Translations under genes and position numbers: made by a program
Part shown: in pieces, positions 50,369-58,803 of the stretch
How the letters are laid out: the number at the start of each line of letters is the position of its first letter
Position numbering within the stretch: the stretch's first letter is position 1
Notes under the pieces: model-generated
The model's input: only the letters and a program-made list of their open reading frames with translations
Database searches by the model: none
Told to the model about the DNA's origin: nothing
Origin: an uncultured Candidatus Actinomarina sp.
Lineage (GTDB): Bacteria; Actinomycetota; Acidimicrobiia; Actinomarinales; Actinomarinaceae
Assembly (NCBI GenBank): GCA_902555055.1
Contig: CACDQN010000006.1
Span: 1 to 59,138, forward strand
Direction of reading: 5' to 3'
DNA: 59,138 nt

Positions 50369-52320
50369 TATGCTGCTCCGATAGTTGTTTTAATATTTTT
50401 AATAAGTATATCCTTTGTTATGTTTACTATGGAATAAATTAACTGCTCTGGATGTTGAACTTGTATGTTGTTTTCATATTCTTTCCAAGAACCACGATTT
50501 CCGATCCCCACACCTATTACCTCAATTTTATTTTTTTTTGCAAAATTAATACTGTTTTTTAACTCAGGTATAGATCCACGAGTCATACCATCTGACAGTA
50601 CGACAAGTAATTTTGTATTCGATGGGTGAGTAAGCAGTCTCTTTGAAGCATGCATTATGTTTACTTCGTCAACGTTAGTTCCTTTTTCAAACATACTGAG
50701 GGGAGGTACTAAATTTTCATCTAATTTTGAGTCTATCGATGATCTCAAATTTCTTGAAAATTCTATTAATCCAATAAATTTTTCATAATTGTCTCTCCAC
50801 GAATCATTAAACTCTTTTACAAAGTAATGATTAGTAGTATTAAATATTTCTTGAGCTGAGGAACCATATGTTGTATTTAACATTGATGAAATTGCAAATT
50901 TCCTTTTTATATATTCAGATTCCGTTTCTTTAAAATCAGCAGCAAAACCACGATTAAATATAGAAACTTCAAAATCAATATTTAACTCAAAACATATTTG
51001 AGCTAGATAACTTGCACCAATTAGAGCTGCTGATAAAGACCATGGCTTGGGTTGAGTTTTTGATTTTTCAATCATAGATCCACTTCCATCAATTAGAAGT
51101 GATAATGCGTAAGATTTATTAGATAAACGTTGCTTTTGTTCAAACATTCTTTCATATCTTCCTGAAGCAAGCATAATTGGGACATGCGGTGATAGGTCAC
51201 CTTGATCAAATCCACTAATTCTTTGGCGTTTTTGGTTGTGAATAAAATAAGGCTTAATTTTATTAGTGACTTTAAATATAGGTAAATTCCATTGTTTAAG
51301 TAGATTTTCATAAGTTATAAAACCATTGCTATACAAATGTTTAAAGTTTTCTGGAAGTTTTGAAGAAACGATTTTTGACGTATAGCCAGAAGGAAAGTAA
51401 ATATTATTTGAAGCACCAACTTTAGATATGTGGTCATCCATTAAATTTAATTTCTCATCTTTTTTTGTATCTACTTCTTTACCTACAAATTTCTGTAGGG
51501 TATTACCAGTTGTTAAATTATTTGATGATGGAATTAATACTTTGCTTAAATCGTTGATGACACTTTCATCTAGTGACTGAGAAATTTCTTTTTGTTCTCC
51601 TAGGTTATATTTATCTAAATCAGGAAGTATATTGTATCTTCTACATATATCGACCATTTGTACCGAAGCTTCTAAAACTTCTGATATATTTACCTCTTTA
51701 TAATTAAGAGGTTTGAGTAAGTGGAGTGATTCATTCAAAGCTTCCGTAACATTTTTCTTAAAATCTTTATATTCAGGATTTATATAAAGGGTAATGGAAT
51801 GAAATAAAAGTGATAAAAATTGGCTAAATGGAGTTAAAGTTTTAGTTTTATAGAATGATTCTTTGTAAATATCTTGGAGTATAGAATTAAGACCCCCATA
51901 TTCGTTTACAAATACCTTCTCTTCGATTGAATGAATCAATATATCAAAAATATACTTACCAAAAGGGCCAGTCATAATTTCTAAAACATCCAAAATGTTT
52001 TCTACATCGTTAAAATCCTCATCAAAATATTCACTAATTAGGGACATGTCAACTTTGTAATTGGACATTGAGTGGATAGCTTCATGAACAACAGTACCAA
52101 TTAAGACCTCATCTTTATCAAGTGTGGATTGCGATATCGTACCTACCAGTACAGATGGATTGATTACAATATCATCTGCATTATTTGACCTAGACCTACC
52201 GTACCTAATTGAAATATTCTCATTTCCCATTTGAGATTGAAGTAATCTAGTAATAGCAGGACGTATTTTTTCAAAGTCCTCAACTATTTGTGATTCAATA
52301 TTTTTTTTCTTAGAATTCAT
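50368..52320 (-). CDS. CobT-like VWA-domain protein with N-terminal HExxH motif
   Basis: This 650-residue protein ends with a von Willebrand A domain. Its metal site (MIDAS) is LSLLIDGSGSM (Asp411, Ser413, Ser415), with KLLVVLSDGMTRG and EVIGVGIGNRG after it. IMHASKRLLTHPSNTKLL resembles cobaltochelatase CobT. The N-terminal part has VVHEAIHSM (His79, Glu80, His83), a zinc metallopeptidase-type HExxH, and an acidic IEEKVFVNEYGG later, which may complete a metal site. AAA plus VWA pairs act as chaperone-like machines that insert metals or remodel proteins. CobN is not in the window. It is first in a two-gene unit with the AAA gene. Confidence 0.78.
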   Translation of the reverse strand: MNSKKKNIESQIVEDFEKIRPAITRLLQSQMGNENISIRYGRSRSNNADDIVINPSVLVGTISQSTLDKDEVLIGTVVHEAIHSMSNYKVDMSLISEYFDEDFNDVENILDVLEIMTGPFGKYIFDILIHSIEEKVFVNEYGGLNSILQDIYKESFYKTKTLTPFSQFLSLLFHSITLYINPEYKDFKKNVTEALNESLHLLKPLNYKEVNISEVLEASVQMVDICRRYNILPDLDKYNLGEQKEISQSLDESVINDLSKVLIPSSNNLTTGNTLQKFVGKEVDTKKDEKLNLMDDHISKVGASNNIYFPSGYTSKIVSSKLPENFKHLYSNGFITYENLLKQWNLPIFKVTNKIKPYFIHNQKRQRISGFDQGDLSPHVPIMLASGRYERMFEQKQRLSNKSYALSLLIDGSGSMIEKSKTQPKPWSLSAALIGASYLAQICFELNIDFEVSIFNRGFAADFKETESEYIKRKFAISSMLNTTYGSSAQEIFNTTNHYFVKEFNDSWRDNYEKFIGLIEFSRNLRSSIDSKLDENLVPPLSMFEKGTNVDEVNIMHASKRLLTHPSNTKLLVVLSDGMTRGSIPELKNSINFAKKNKIEVIGVGIGNRGSWKEYENNIQVQHPEQLIYSIVNITKDILIKNIKTTIGAA

Positions 52321-52373
52321 TTATTAATCATTATCATTAAAAGTAATACTATAAGTATAAGGATATAAATTTT

Positions 52374-53129
52374 ATGAATGAACAAAGTAAGAAGACTGTT
52401 TTAATTTCTGGTGGTGCTGGAAAAATGGGAAAACTTATTATTGATTATTTAAGTTCAAAAGATAATTATGAAATAATTGGAATCTATGATCCAGCATATA
52501 ATTTAGATGATTACCCATCGGTAACTAATTTAGATGATATAGATCCAGATTATATTTTAGAATTTTCACCTGCTTCAGCTATAAATGAAAATATACAGAA
52601 ATGGAGCACAGCAACATCGAATCTTATTATTGGATCTTCTGGTATTTCAGATGAGTCAATTAGTTTATTAAAAACATTTGATCAAAATAGAAAAGTTGTT
52701 GTAGTTCCAAACTTTTCTATTGGTGCGGCATATCAAAAATTATTATCTACTGCACTTTCTAAAGATTTTGAATCTGTCCATATTATTGAAAAGCATCACA
52801 AAAATAAACAGGATGCTCCTTCAGGTACATCATCAGATCTTGCATCTAGTCTTTTTGATGTTTCTTCAGATAATGTAGTTAGCCATGATGGTGAACATCA
52901 CAATATTAACGGGATTAATATTTACTCTGAAAGGGGAGAAGAGTTTCTTGCTGAGCAGATTGTTAATTTTAAGTCAGAATTTGAAACTTTTTCATTAGAG
53001 CATGTTGTAAATGATAGATCTGCTTATCTTTATGGACTATCTTTAGTACTTGATGAAATTGATAATTTACCAAAATTTACATTGGGTTTAGAAACAATTA
53101 TTGCACAGAAGATTAGTATTTTGTCATGA
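52374..53129 (+). CDS. dapB: 4-hydroxy-tetrahydrodipicolinate reductase
   Basis: This 251-residue enzyme of lysine/diaminopimelate synthesis reduces hydroxytetrahydrodipicolinate with NAD(P)H. The cofactor loop is ISGGAGKMGKLI. The active-site signature is IIEKHHKNKQDAPSGTSSDL with the catalytic His and Lys. PNFSIGAAYQKLL is also family-typical. It overlaps dapA by four bases, so the two consecutive pathway steps are coupled, in reverse of pathway order. Meso-DAP is used in the cell wall. Confidence 0.95.
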   Translation: MNEQSKKTVLISGGAGKMGKLIIDYLSSKDNYEIIGIYDPAYNLDDYPSVTNLDDIDPDYILEFSPASAINENIQKWSTATSNLIIGSSGISDESISLLKTFDQNRKVVVVPNFSIGAAYQKLLSTALSKDFESVHIIEKHHKNKQDAPSGTSSDLASSLFDVSSDNVVSHDGEHHNINGINIYSERGEEFLAEQIVNFKSEFETFSLEHVVNDRSAYLYGLSLVLDEIDNLPKFTLGLETIIAQKISILS

Positions 53130-53998
53130 AAGATTTTGGTAAATTACTCACTGCTGTAGTTACACCTTTTGATCAAAATGGCATACTAAGTACGGATACC
53201 TTCTGGAGACTTTGTAAAAAACTAGTACATGAAAAATCTGATGGACTAGTTTTAAGTGGAACCACTGGAGAATCTCCTAATCTCTCAATGCATGATAGGG
53301 AGATACTTTACAGTACTGCATTAGATTCAGTTGGTAATGAAGCATCAGTAATTGCTGGAACCGGTACATATTCAACTAAAGAAACTTTAGAAATAACAAG
53401 GATGGCTTCTAATTTAGGTGTTGATGGAATTATGATTGTAACTCCTTATTATTCAAAACCATCACAGTATGGAATCATGAAACATTTTGAAGAAGTTTCA
53501 AAAGTTACCGATTTACCGATAATGGCTTACAACATACCAGGTAGAACATCTAAATTAATTGAGTTATCCACTCTCGAAAAACTAGTAGATGACATAGGCA
53601 TACACTCAATTAAAGATGCAGTAGGAGATTTACATTTCAGCAGTGAAGAGATAGGTCTGCTTAAAGATAAATGTCATATTTATTGCGGAAATGATAATGA
53701 GACAATTGAATTTATGAAAATGGGAGCAAAAGGAGTAGTTTCTGTTGCATCTCATATTGTTGGTAAGCAAATAAGTGAACTTATATCCTATGTGCAAAAT
53801 AACAACATTTCTAATGCTGAAGATATTCATGCAAATTTATTAGAACTCTTTACTGCTCTTTTTCAAGAACCTAGTCCAGGACCTGTTAAGTATCTTCTTA
53901 CAGAATCTTGGGAAGATGTTGGTATTCCTTTACTACCAATTACTCCCATAAGTACTGAATTTAAAACTGAATTATTATCAATTTTTAACAAAATTTAA
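53126..53998 (+). CDS. dapA: 4-hydroxy-tetrahydrodipicolinate synthase
   Basis: This 290-residue TIM-barrel aldolase condenses pyruvate with aspartate semialdehyde. It shows AVVTPFDQNG, GLVLSGTTGESPNLSMHDRE (Thr pair of the triad), MAYNIPGRTS (active-site Tyr) and the Schiff-base Lys in HSIKDAVGD. The C-terminal end PGPVKYLLTE is normal. It is coupled to dapB and is followed by ftsK on its own promoter. Confidence 0.96.
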   Translation: MKDFGKLLTAVVTPFDQNGILSTDTFWRLCKKLVHEKSDGLVLSGTTGESPNLSMHDREILYSTALDSVGNEASVIAGTGTYSTKETLEITRMASNLGVDGIMIVTPYYSKPSQYGIMKHFEEVSKVTDLPIMAYNIPGRTSKLIELSTLEKLVDDIGIHSIKDAVGDLHFSSEEIGLLKDKCHIYCGNDNETIEFMKMGAKGVVSVASHIVGKQISELISYVQNNNISNAEDIHANLLELFTALFQEPSPGPVKYLLTESWEDVGIPLLPITPISTEFKTELLSIFNKI

Positions 53999-54028
53999 AT
54001 AAACATTAGTTAATTTTCAAACGATTTA

Positions 54029-54037
54029 TGATATAAT
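54029..54037 (+). promoter_or_regulatory. Extended -10 promoter of ftsK, leaderless
   Basis: TGATATAAT is a perfect extended -10 (TGnTATAAT). It ends five bases before the GTG start at 54043, which places the expected transcription start on or next to the start codon. There is no room for a ribosome binding site, so the ftsK mRNA is probably leaderless. Confidence 0.65.
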
Positions 54038-54042
54038 ATATC

Positions 54043-56406
54043 GTGGCTGTAAAGACATCCACTCGCAAAAGGGTGAATGGGCGTAAGCGGGTGTCTAAAC
54101 AAAACAATTTAATAAATGTAGACAGGGCAGTAAACACTTTAAAATCTACAACTTCTAAAACTGTTAATAGTTTTATTACGTCCTATCAAGCTGTCTCAGT
54201 TTTTATGTTTACATTTGGAACTCTCATAGCACTTTCAATTTTTCAAAAAGGTGGCCCTGTTGGAGATGTAATCTATCGTGCTCTTGAGTGGTGTTTTGGA
54301 TATGGAGTTTATGCTATGCCGGTGTTCTTCTTTTATGGAACTGCAATTCTTATACGTGACAAAGATACTGTAAAGTCTCAAAAAGTTTTAGTTGGTACTT
54401 TTTGGGTACAGATTATCTCTTCTGCAGCATTTCATTCCTTAATCCATGAACAGCCTTTATCAATCAGCGCAGGATCCGATTTAATTTCAAAATCAGGAGG
54501 TCATGTATCTGCATTTCTTGTCCATCCGCTGACAAATAGTTTAGGAATTCAAATGACTCACACAATCTTGTTAGTCGGGTTAGTAATAGCAGTTTTATAC
54601 ATGACTGATATTGAATTAAAGGATTTGGTAGGAGGAGTTCAGGCAATTTTAAAATATATTTATAAATTTATATTTGCCTTCATACAAGCAAGAAAAGAGG
54701 CAAGTACTTTTCAGATTGATGATATGTATGAGAGGCCTTCAAGCAGTAAGGCTGAATCTGTGAAATCTACTACAAAAAAAATTGTAAAAAAAGAAGACAA
54801 TGTATCAGATTTCACAAATTTTAAACAGAAAAAAATTAAGCCACAAAGTACTAAAAATAAAACAAAACAATCATCAGAATCTAAAGATTACAAACTACCT
54901 CCAGTAAGTTTGCTTAAAAAAGGCTCATCCATATCAACTTCTAAGAAGTTACTTCAAGAGACTGCAAAAGATTTGACACAATTATTAAAGGAACATGGCG
55001 TTGAAGCAGAACTCACAAATGTAGTTCCAGGTCCTACAGTTACAAGATATGAAATTGAATTAGCACCTGGAGTAAAGGTTTCTAAGGTAACATCGCTATC
55101 TCACGATATTGCTTATGCATTAGCAACTCCAGATGTAAGATTACTTGCTCCGATACCTGGAAGAAGTGCTATTGGTATTGAAATACCTAATAGGCAAAGA
55201 AAACTTGTCTCTTTAGGTGATGTTTTATCATCAAAGGAAGCTGAAAATGCAAAACACCCATTAAATGTTGGTTTAGGTTTAGATATTGCTGGTAAACCAA
55301 GATTACTTAATTTATCTGAACTTCCACACGTTTTAATTGCAGGGCAAACTGGTGCAGGTAAATCATCTTCCATTAACTCAATTGTTACTTCTTTACTAGC
55401 TAGAACCCATCCAGATGAAGTTAAAATGGTTATGGTTGACCCAAAGAGAGTAGAACTTGGTCAATACAATAATGTACCTCATTTATTAACAAAAGTTATT
55501 ACAAATCCTAAGAAAGCTGTTGATGCACTAGGTTGGGCAGTTTCTGAAATGGATCGGAGATACGACCTCCTAGCAGATAGTCATGTTCGAGATATAAATG
55601 GTTATCACGAAAAATATGATGCAGGATTACTTGATGAAGATAAATTTGATCGATTTCCTTACATCGTAGTCTTTATTGATGAGTTAAATGACCTGATGAT
55701 GGTTGCAGGAAGAGAAGTAGAATCTGCGATTGTTCGACTGGCTCAAATGGCTAGAGCAATAGGAATTCATTTAGTTGTTGCAACTCAAAGACCTTCAGTC
55801 GATGTAATAACAGGTGTAATGAAGGCAAATATACCTTCAAGACTTGCATTTTCTGTAGCATCAACAACTGACTCAAGAGTTATATTAGACCAATCTGGTG
55901 CAGAAAAACTTATTGGACTAGGGGACATGCTGGTTGTTACGGCTTCCAATCCTCGTCTTGAAAGAATTCAAGGAGCTTGGGTTACTGAATCAGAAATCAA
56001 AGATGTAGTTTCATGGGTAAAAGACCAAAAAGAAGCTACTTATAATCCAGCTGTAATCGAAGAACAAAAGAAATCACAATCTTCTTCTACGGAAGATTTT
56101 GGTGAAGATGAAGAACTGTTAAATACTGCTAAAGAATTAGTAATTCGTTCTCAATTAGGATCTACATCAATGCTTCAAAGAAAATTACGAGTAGGATTTG
56201 CTAGAGCAGGAAGATTAATGGATATTCTTGAAGCACAAGGAATAGTTGGTCCTTCTGAAGGTTCAAAAGCAAGAGAAGTATTAATTACTGTTGAAGAGTT
56301 CGAGACAAGTAATCTACCTAGTATTTCCGAGAGCGTAGATGAAGTTACAACTGAAGATAGTGATTTTCAACAAGAGTCATCAGAAGACGATTCTTGGTTT
56401 GAATAA
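54043..56406 (+). CDS. ftsK: DNA translocase FtsK/SpoIIIE
   Basis: This 787-residue DNA pump clears chromosomes from the division septum and activates XerCD. A basic N-terminus and about four transmembrane helices (residues 45-190) lead to a short Lys/Ser linker. The motor shows VLIAGQTGAGKSSSINS (Walker A), VKMVMVDPKRVELGQYN, IVVFIDELNDLMMVAGRE (Walker B) and GIHLVVATQRPSVDVITG. The gamma winged helix that reads KOPS is STSMLQRKLRVGFARAGRLM. GTG 54043 is the start. XerC at 18 kb is its recombination partner. Confidence 0.97.
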   Translation: MAVKTSTRKRVNGRKRVSKQNNLINVDRAVNTLKSTTSKTVNSFITSYQAVSVFMFTFGTLIALSIFQKGGPVGDVIYRALEWCFGYGVYAMPVFFFYGTAILIRDKDTVKSQKVLVGTFWVQIISSAAFHSLIHEQPLSISAGSDLISKSGGHVSAFLVHPLTNSLGIQMTHTILLVGLVIAVLYMTDIELKDLVGGVQAILKYIYKFIFAFIQARKEASTFQIDDMYERPSSSKAESVKSTTKKIVKKEDNVSDFTNFKQKKIKPQSTKNKTKQSSESKDYKLPPVSLLKKGSSISTSKKLLQETAKDLTQLLKEHGVEAELTNVVPGPTVTRYEIELAPGVKVSKVTSLSHDIAYALATPDVRLLAPIPGRSAIGIEIPNRQRKLVSLGDVLSSKEAENAKHPLNVGLGLDIAGKPRLLNLSELPHVLIAGQTGAGKSSSINSIVTSLLARTHPDEVKMVMVDPKRVELGQYNNVPHLLTKVITNPKKAVDALGWAVSEMDRRYDLLADSHVRDINGYHEKYDAGLLDEDKFDRFPYIVVFIDELNDLMMVAGREVESAIVRLAQMARAIGIHLVVATQRPSVDVITGVMKANIPSRLAFSVASTTDSRVILDQSGAEKLIGLGDMLVVTASNPRLERIQGAWVTESEIKDVVSWVKDQKEATYNPAVIEEQKKSQSSSTEDFGEDEELLNTAKELVIRSQLGSTSMLQRKLRVGFARAGRLMDILEAQGIVGPSEGSKAREVLITVEEFETSNLPSISESVDEVTTEDSDFQQESSEDDSWFE

Positions 56407-57210
56407 CTAGACTTTAATTTCTCTTCCTTTAATAATCCTTCTTCTAATAGAAGCTGAAATAGTATCAACTATTAGAACCATTAAAATTGTAACTACAAGG
56501 ACAGTTCCTGCTCTTGGAAAATCTCTAAACCTTAATTGATTGATTAACTCTGCACCAACACCTCCAGCGCCAACAACTCCTAAAACAGCCGAAGCTCTTA
56601 AATTTATTTCGAACCTATATAGCCAATAAGATGTTATCGTTGGCATAACTTGAGGCACAACACCAAAGAAAAGTTCATTTAGCTTTGATCCACCTGAAGA
56701 TTTTATTGATTCTAGTGGACCTTCATCAATTCCTTCTATAACTTCTGATGATAATTTACCAAGTGTTCCTATAGAATGTATGCCTACAGCTAAAGTTCCC
56801 GTAAGAGGACCCAAACCAGTAATTGGTAATAAAACAAAAGCAAGTATCAATTCTGGAAAAGCTCTAATTATATTTAATACTTGTTTAGTCAGCCTACTAA
56901 GAGAATTTAAAGATACATTATTTGCAGCTAAAAACGATACAGGGAAACTAAAAATAGCTCCAATAACTGTTCCAGCCCATGCAATAAAGAGAGATTCAGC
57001 AACTTTTGGGACTATTCTATCAATAGCTTCTTGTGATAAATCTAAGGGGAACATTGCAGAAATTAAAATCCAGATTTTACCAGGGGCTGAAAAAATTCTG
57101 TCTGGTGTAATTTCAAGACCAGATGCTGACCAAATTGAACCAACAACAATTAAAACAGTTATAACGTATTTTAATATTTTTTGATTAAGTGGTTGATTTG
57201 GTATATTCAT
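56407..57210 (-). CDS. phnE: Phosphonate-type ABC transporter permease PhnE (second copy)
   Basis: This 267-residue inner-membrane subunit has about six hydrophobic segments. PhnE blocks are visible: AFPELILAFVLLPITGLGPL, GIHSIGTLGKLSSEVIEGID and the ATPase-docking ESIKSSGGSKLNELFFGVVP, followed by LGVVGAGGVGAELI. It pairs with the other PhnE as a heterodimer. ATG 57210 is chosen because it overlaps the stop of the first permease (ATGA); a TTG seven codons earlier is possible. It is convergent with ftsK without any gap. Confidence 0.92.
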   Translation of the reverse strand: MNIPNQPLNQKILKYVITVLIVVGSIWSASGLEITPDRIFSAPGKIWILISAMFPLDLSQEAIDRIVPKVAESLFIAWAGTVIGAIFSFPVSFLAANNVSLNSLSRLTKQVLNIIRAFPELILAFVLLPITGLGPLTGTLAVGIHSIGTLGKLSSEVIEGIDEGPLESIKSSGGSKLNELFFGVVPQVMPTITSYWLYRFEINLRASAVLGVVGAGGVGAELINQLRFRDFPRAGTVLVVTILMVLIVDTISASIRRRIIKGREIKV

Positions 57211-57986
57211 AATATTTTTCTTCTTAACCAAACACTAAATTGTTCAATTGCAATTACTGCTAAAAGTATCAATACAATAATTGGAGAAATCCTATCAAAT
57301 CTTAAGAATATTCTTTGAGTTTCAATTATTCTTCCCACACCTCCAGCACCAACTAGTCCTAAAATAACTGAAGCTCTTATACAAAGTTCAAATATATATA
57401 AAAAGTAAGCAGTAAAATTTGGAAGTATTTGAGGCAATGCTGATGTAAAAACTGCCTGATTATGTTTTGCACCACTAGCTTTAGCTGCCTCTAAAGGTCC
57501 CAGATCAATACTGTCAATAGTTTCTGAGAGTAATTTACCCATAATAGCCATTGAAAACATAACTAAAGCTAAAACTCCAGCAAAAGGACCTAAACCTACT
57601 GCTACAGTGAACAACATTGCCCAAAATAGATCAGGTATAGTTCTAATAAAATTAAGAAAAGACTTATAAATTATGTAAGTGGTAGTTGTTTGATTAGTTG
57701 CTTTTGAAGCATAAAAAGAAAGTGGAAGAGCTATAAAACAACCTAGGATACTTGCCAATATTGCAATTTGTATTGTTTCTAATAAAGCTTGAGATGCATT
57801 TTCAAATGCCCATTCCCATTTTGGATCAAACAAAGTATCGGTCACTAGTCTTCTATTAGACCAGTTTCTTTTAAAATCTTCTAAATTAAAACCAACTTGA
57901 AAAAATGAGTAAATACTAAATATAATCGCAAAAGGATAGCCTGTAATAGTTAATAAAGAAGGTAAAGGCTTCTTGGGTACTTTAAT
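57207..57986 (-). CDS. phnE: Phosphonate-type ABC transporter permease PhnE (first copy), ATT start
   Basis: This permease shows LFTVAVGLGPFAGVLALVMF, MGKLLSETIDSIDLGPLEAA and VILGLVGAGGVGRIIE, like PhnE. The first usual start, GTG 57845, would remove a predicted N-terminal transmembrane segment. The frame continues 47 codons upstream, encoding KKPLPSLLTITGYPFAIIFS and an extracellular region like other PhnE proteins, back to a stop. It has no ATG, GTG or TTG there. ATT at 57984-57986 lies six bases after AGGAG and overlaps the phnC stop (ATTAA), like an ATGTAA coupling, so I take ATT as the start, giving 259 residues. Confidence 0.85.
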   Translation of the reverse strand: MKVPKKPLPSLLTITGYPFAIIFSIYSFFQVGFNLEDFKRNWSNRRLVTDTLFDPKWEWAFENASQALLETIQIAILASILGCFIALPLSFYASKATNQTTTTYIIYKSFLNFIRTIPDLFWAMLFTVAVGLGPFAGVLALVMFSMAIMGKLLSETIDSIDLGPLEAAKASGAKHNQAVFTSALPQILPNFTAYFLYIFELCIRASVILGLVGAGGVGRIIETQRIFLRFDRISPIIVLILLAVIAIEQFSVWLRRKIL

Positions 57987-58752
57987 CGTCTTCTCCTAGT
58001 AAATCTGATGATTTTATTGCTCTGCCATAAATATTTTCAAAATCCTGATCACTTACATCATTAACTTTTCCATCATAAACTAGTTCACCATCTTTTAAGC
58101 CAATCAACCTTTCACCGAATTCCTTTGCAAGATCTAAAAAGTGAAGATTAACAATTGTTGTTATTCCAAGTTCTTGATTAATTTGTTTTAAATATTTCAT
58201 AACAACCCTTGAAGTTATTGGATCTAATGATGCAACTGGTTCATCAGCTAACATTACTTTTGGTTTTTGCGCAAGTGCTCTTGCAATACCAACTCTTTGT
58301 TGCTGACCTCCTGATAAATTCGAACCTCTCACATAAGCTTTTTCTAGTATCTCAACCTTATTCAAAGATTCAAAAGCAATATCTTTATCTTCTTTGGGCC
58401 ATAATCCAAATATAGAACGTAATGTCGAAACTTGGCTTAATCTTCCTGTTAGTACATTTTTTAATACTGATGATCGATTTACTAAATTAAATGTTTGAAA
58501 GATCATTCCGATATCTGAACGTATAACTTTTAGTTCTTTTTTAGAGGCATTAGTAACATTTCTTGAGTCAACAATTACATCACCTTCGGTAGGTTCAACA
58601 AGGTTGTTTATTGTTCTTAAAAGGGTTGATTTACCAGCACCTGACATTCCAACGATTATAACAAAATCTCCTTCAGGAATTTCTAGTGAGACATTTTTTA
58701 GAGCTTTGACTCCACCTTGATAAGTTACACTTACATTTTTAAATTCAATCAT
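57982..58752 (-). CDS. phnC: Phosphonate-type ABC transporter ATP-binding protein PhnC
   Basis: This 256-residue ABC ATPase powers the two PhnE permeases. Walker A is IIVGMSGAGKSTLLR, the Q-loop region is IGMIFQTFNLVNRS, and the signature is LSGGQQQRVGIARALAQ. Walker B is VMLADEPVASLDP, with the His switch in NLHFLDLA. ATG 58752 is chosen over a TTG three codons upstream. A hairpin with a T run precedes it. No C-P lyase genes are in the window, so the ligand may be a phosphonate, phosphite or other phosphorus compound. Confidence 0.93.
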   Translation of the reverse strand: MIEFKNVSVTYQGGVKALKNVSLEIPEGDFVIIVGMSGAGKSTLLRTINNLVEPTEGDVIVDSRNVTNASKKELKVIRSDIGMIFQTFNLVNRSSVLKNVLTGRLSQVSTLRSIFGLWPKEDKDIAFESLNKVEILEKAYVRGSNLSGGQQQRVGIARALAQKPKVMLADEPVASLDPITSRVVMKYLKQINQELGITTIVNLHFLDLAKEFGERLIGLKDGELVYDGKVNDVSDQDFENIYGRAIKSSDLLGEDD

Positions 58753-58759
58753 ATTTTCC

Positions 58760-58796
58760 AAAAAAAAACTAGGGCAGTATTAACCACCCTAGTTTT
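58760..58796 (-). terminator. Hairpin with T run between phnD and phnC
   Basis: Read on the minus strand: AAAACTAGGG, a 12-base loop, CCCTAGTTTT, a perfect 10-base-pair stem running into nine T residues. This is an intrinsic-terminator shape placed between the binding-protein gene and the rest of its transporter. It probably stops part of the transcripts so that PhnD exceeds PhnC and PhnE. Confidence 0.75.
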
Positions 58797-58803
58797 CTAT
58801 TAA

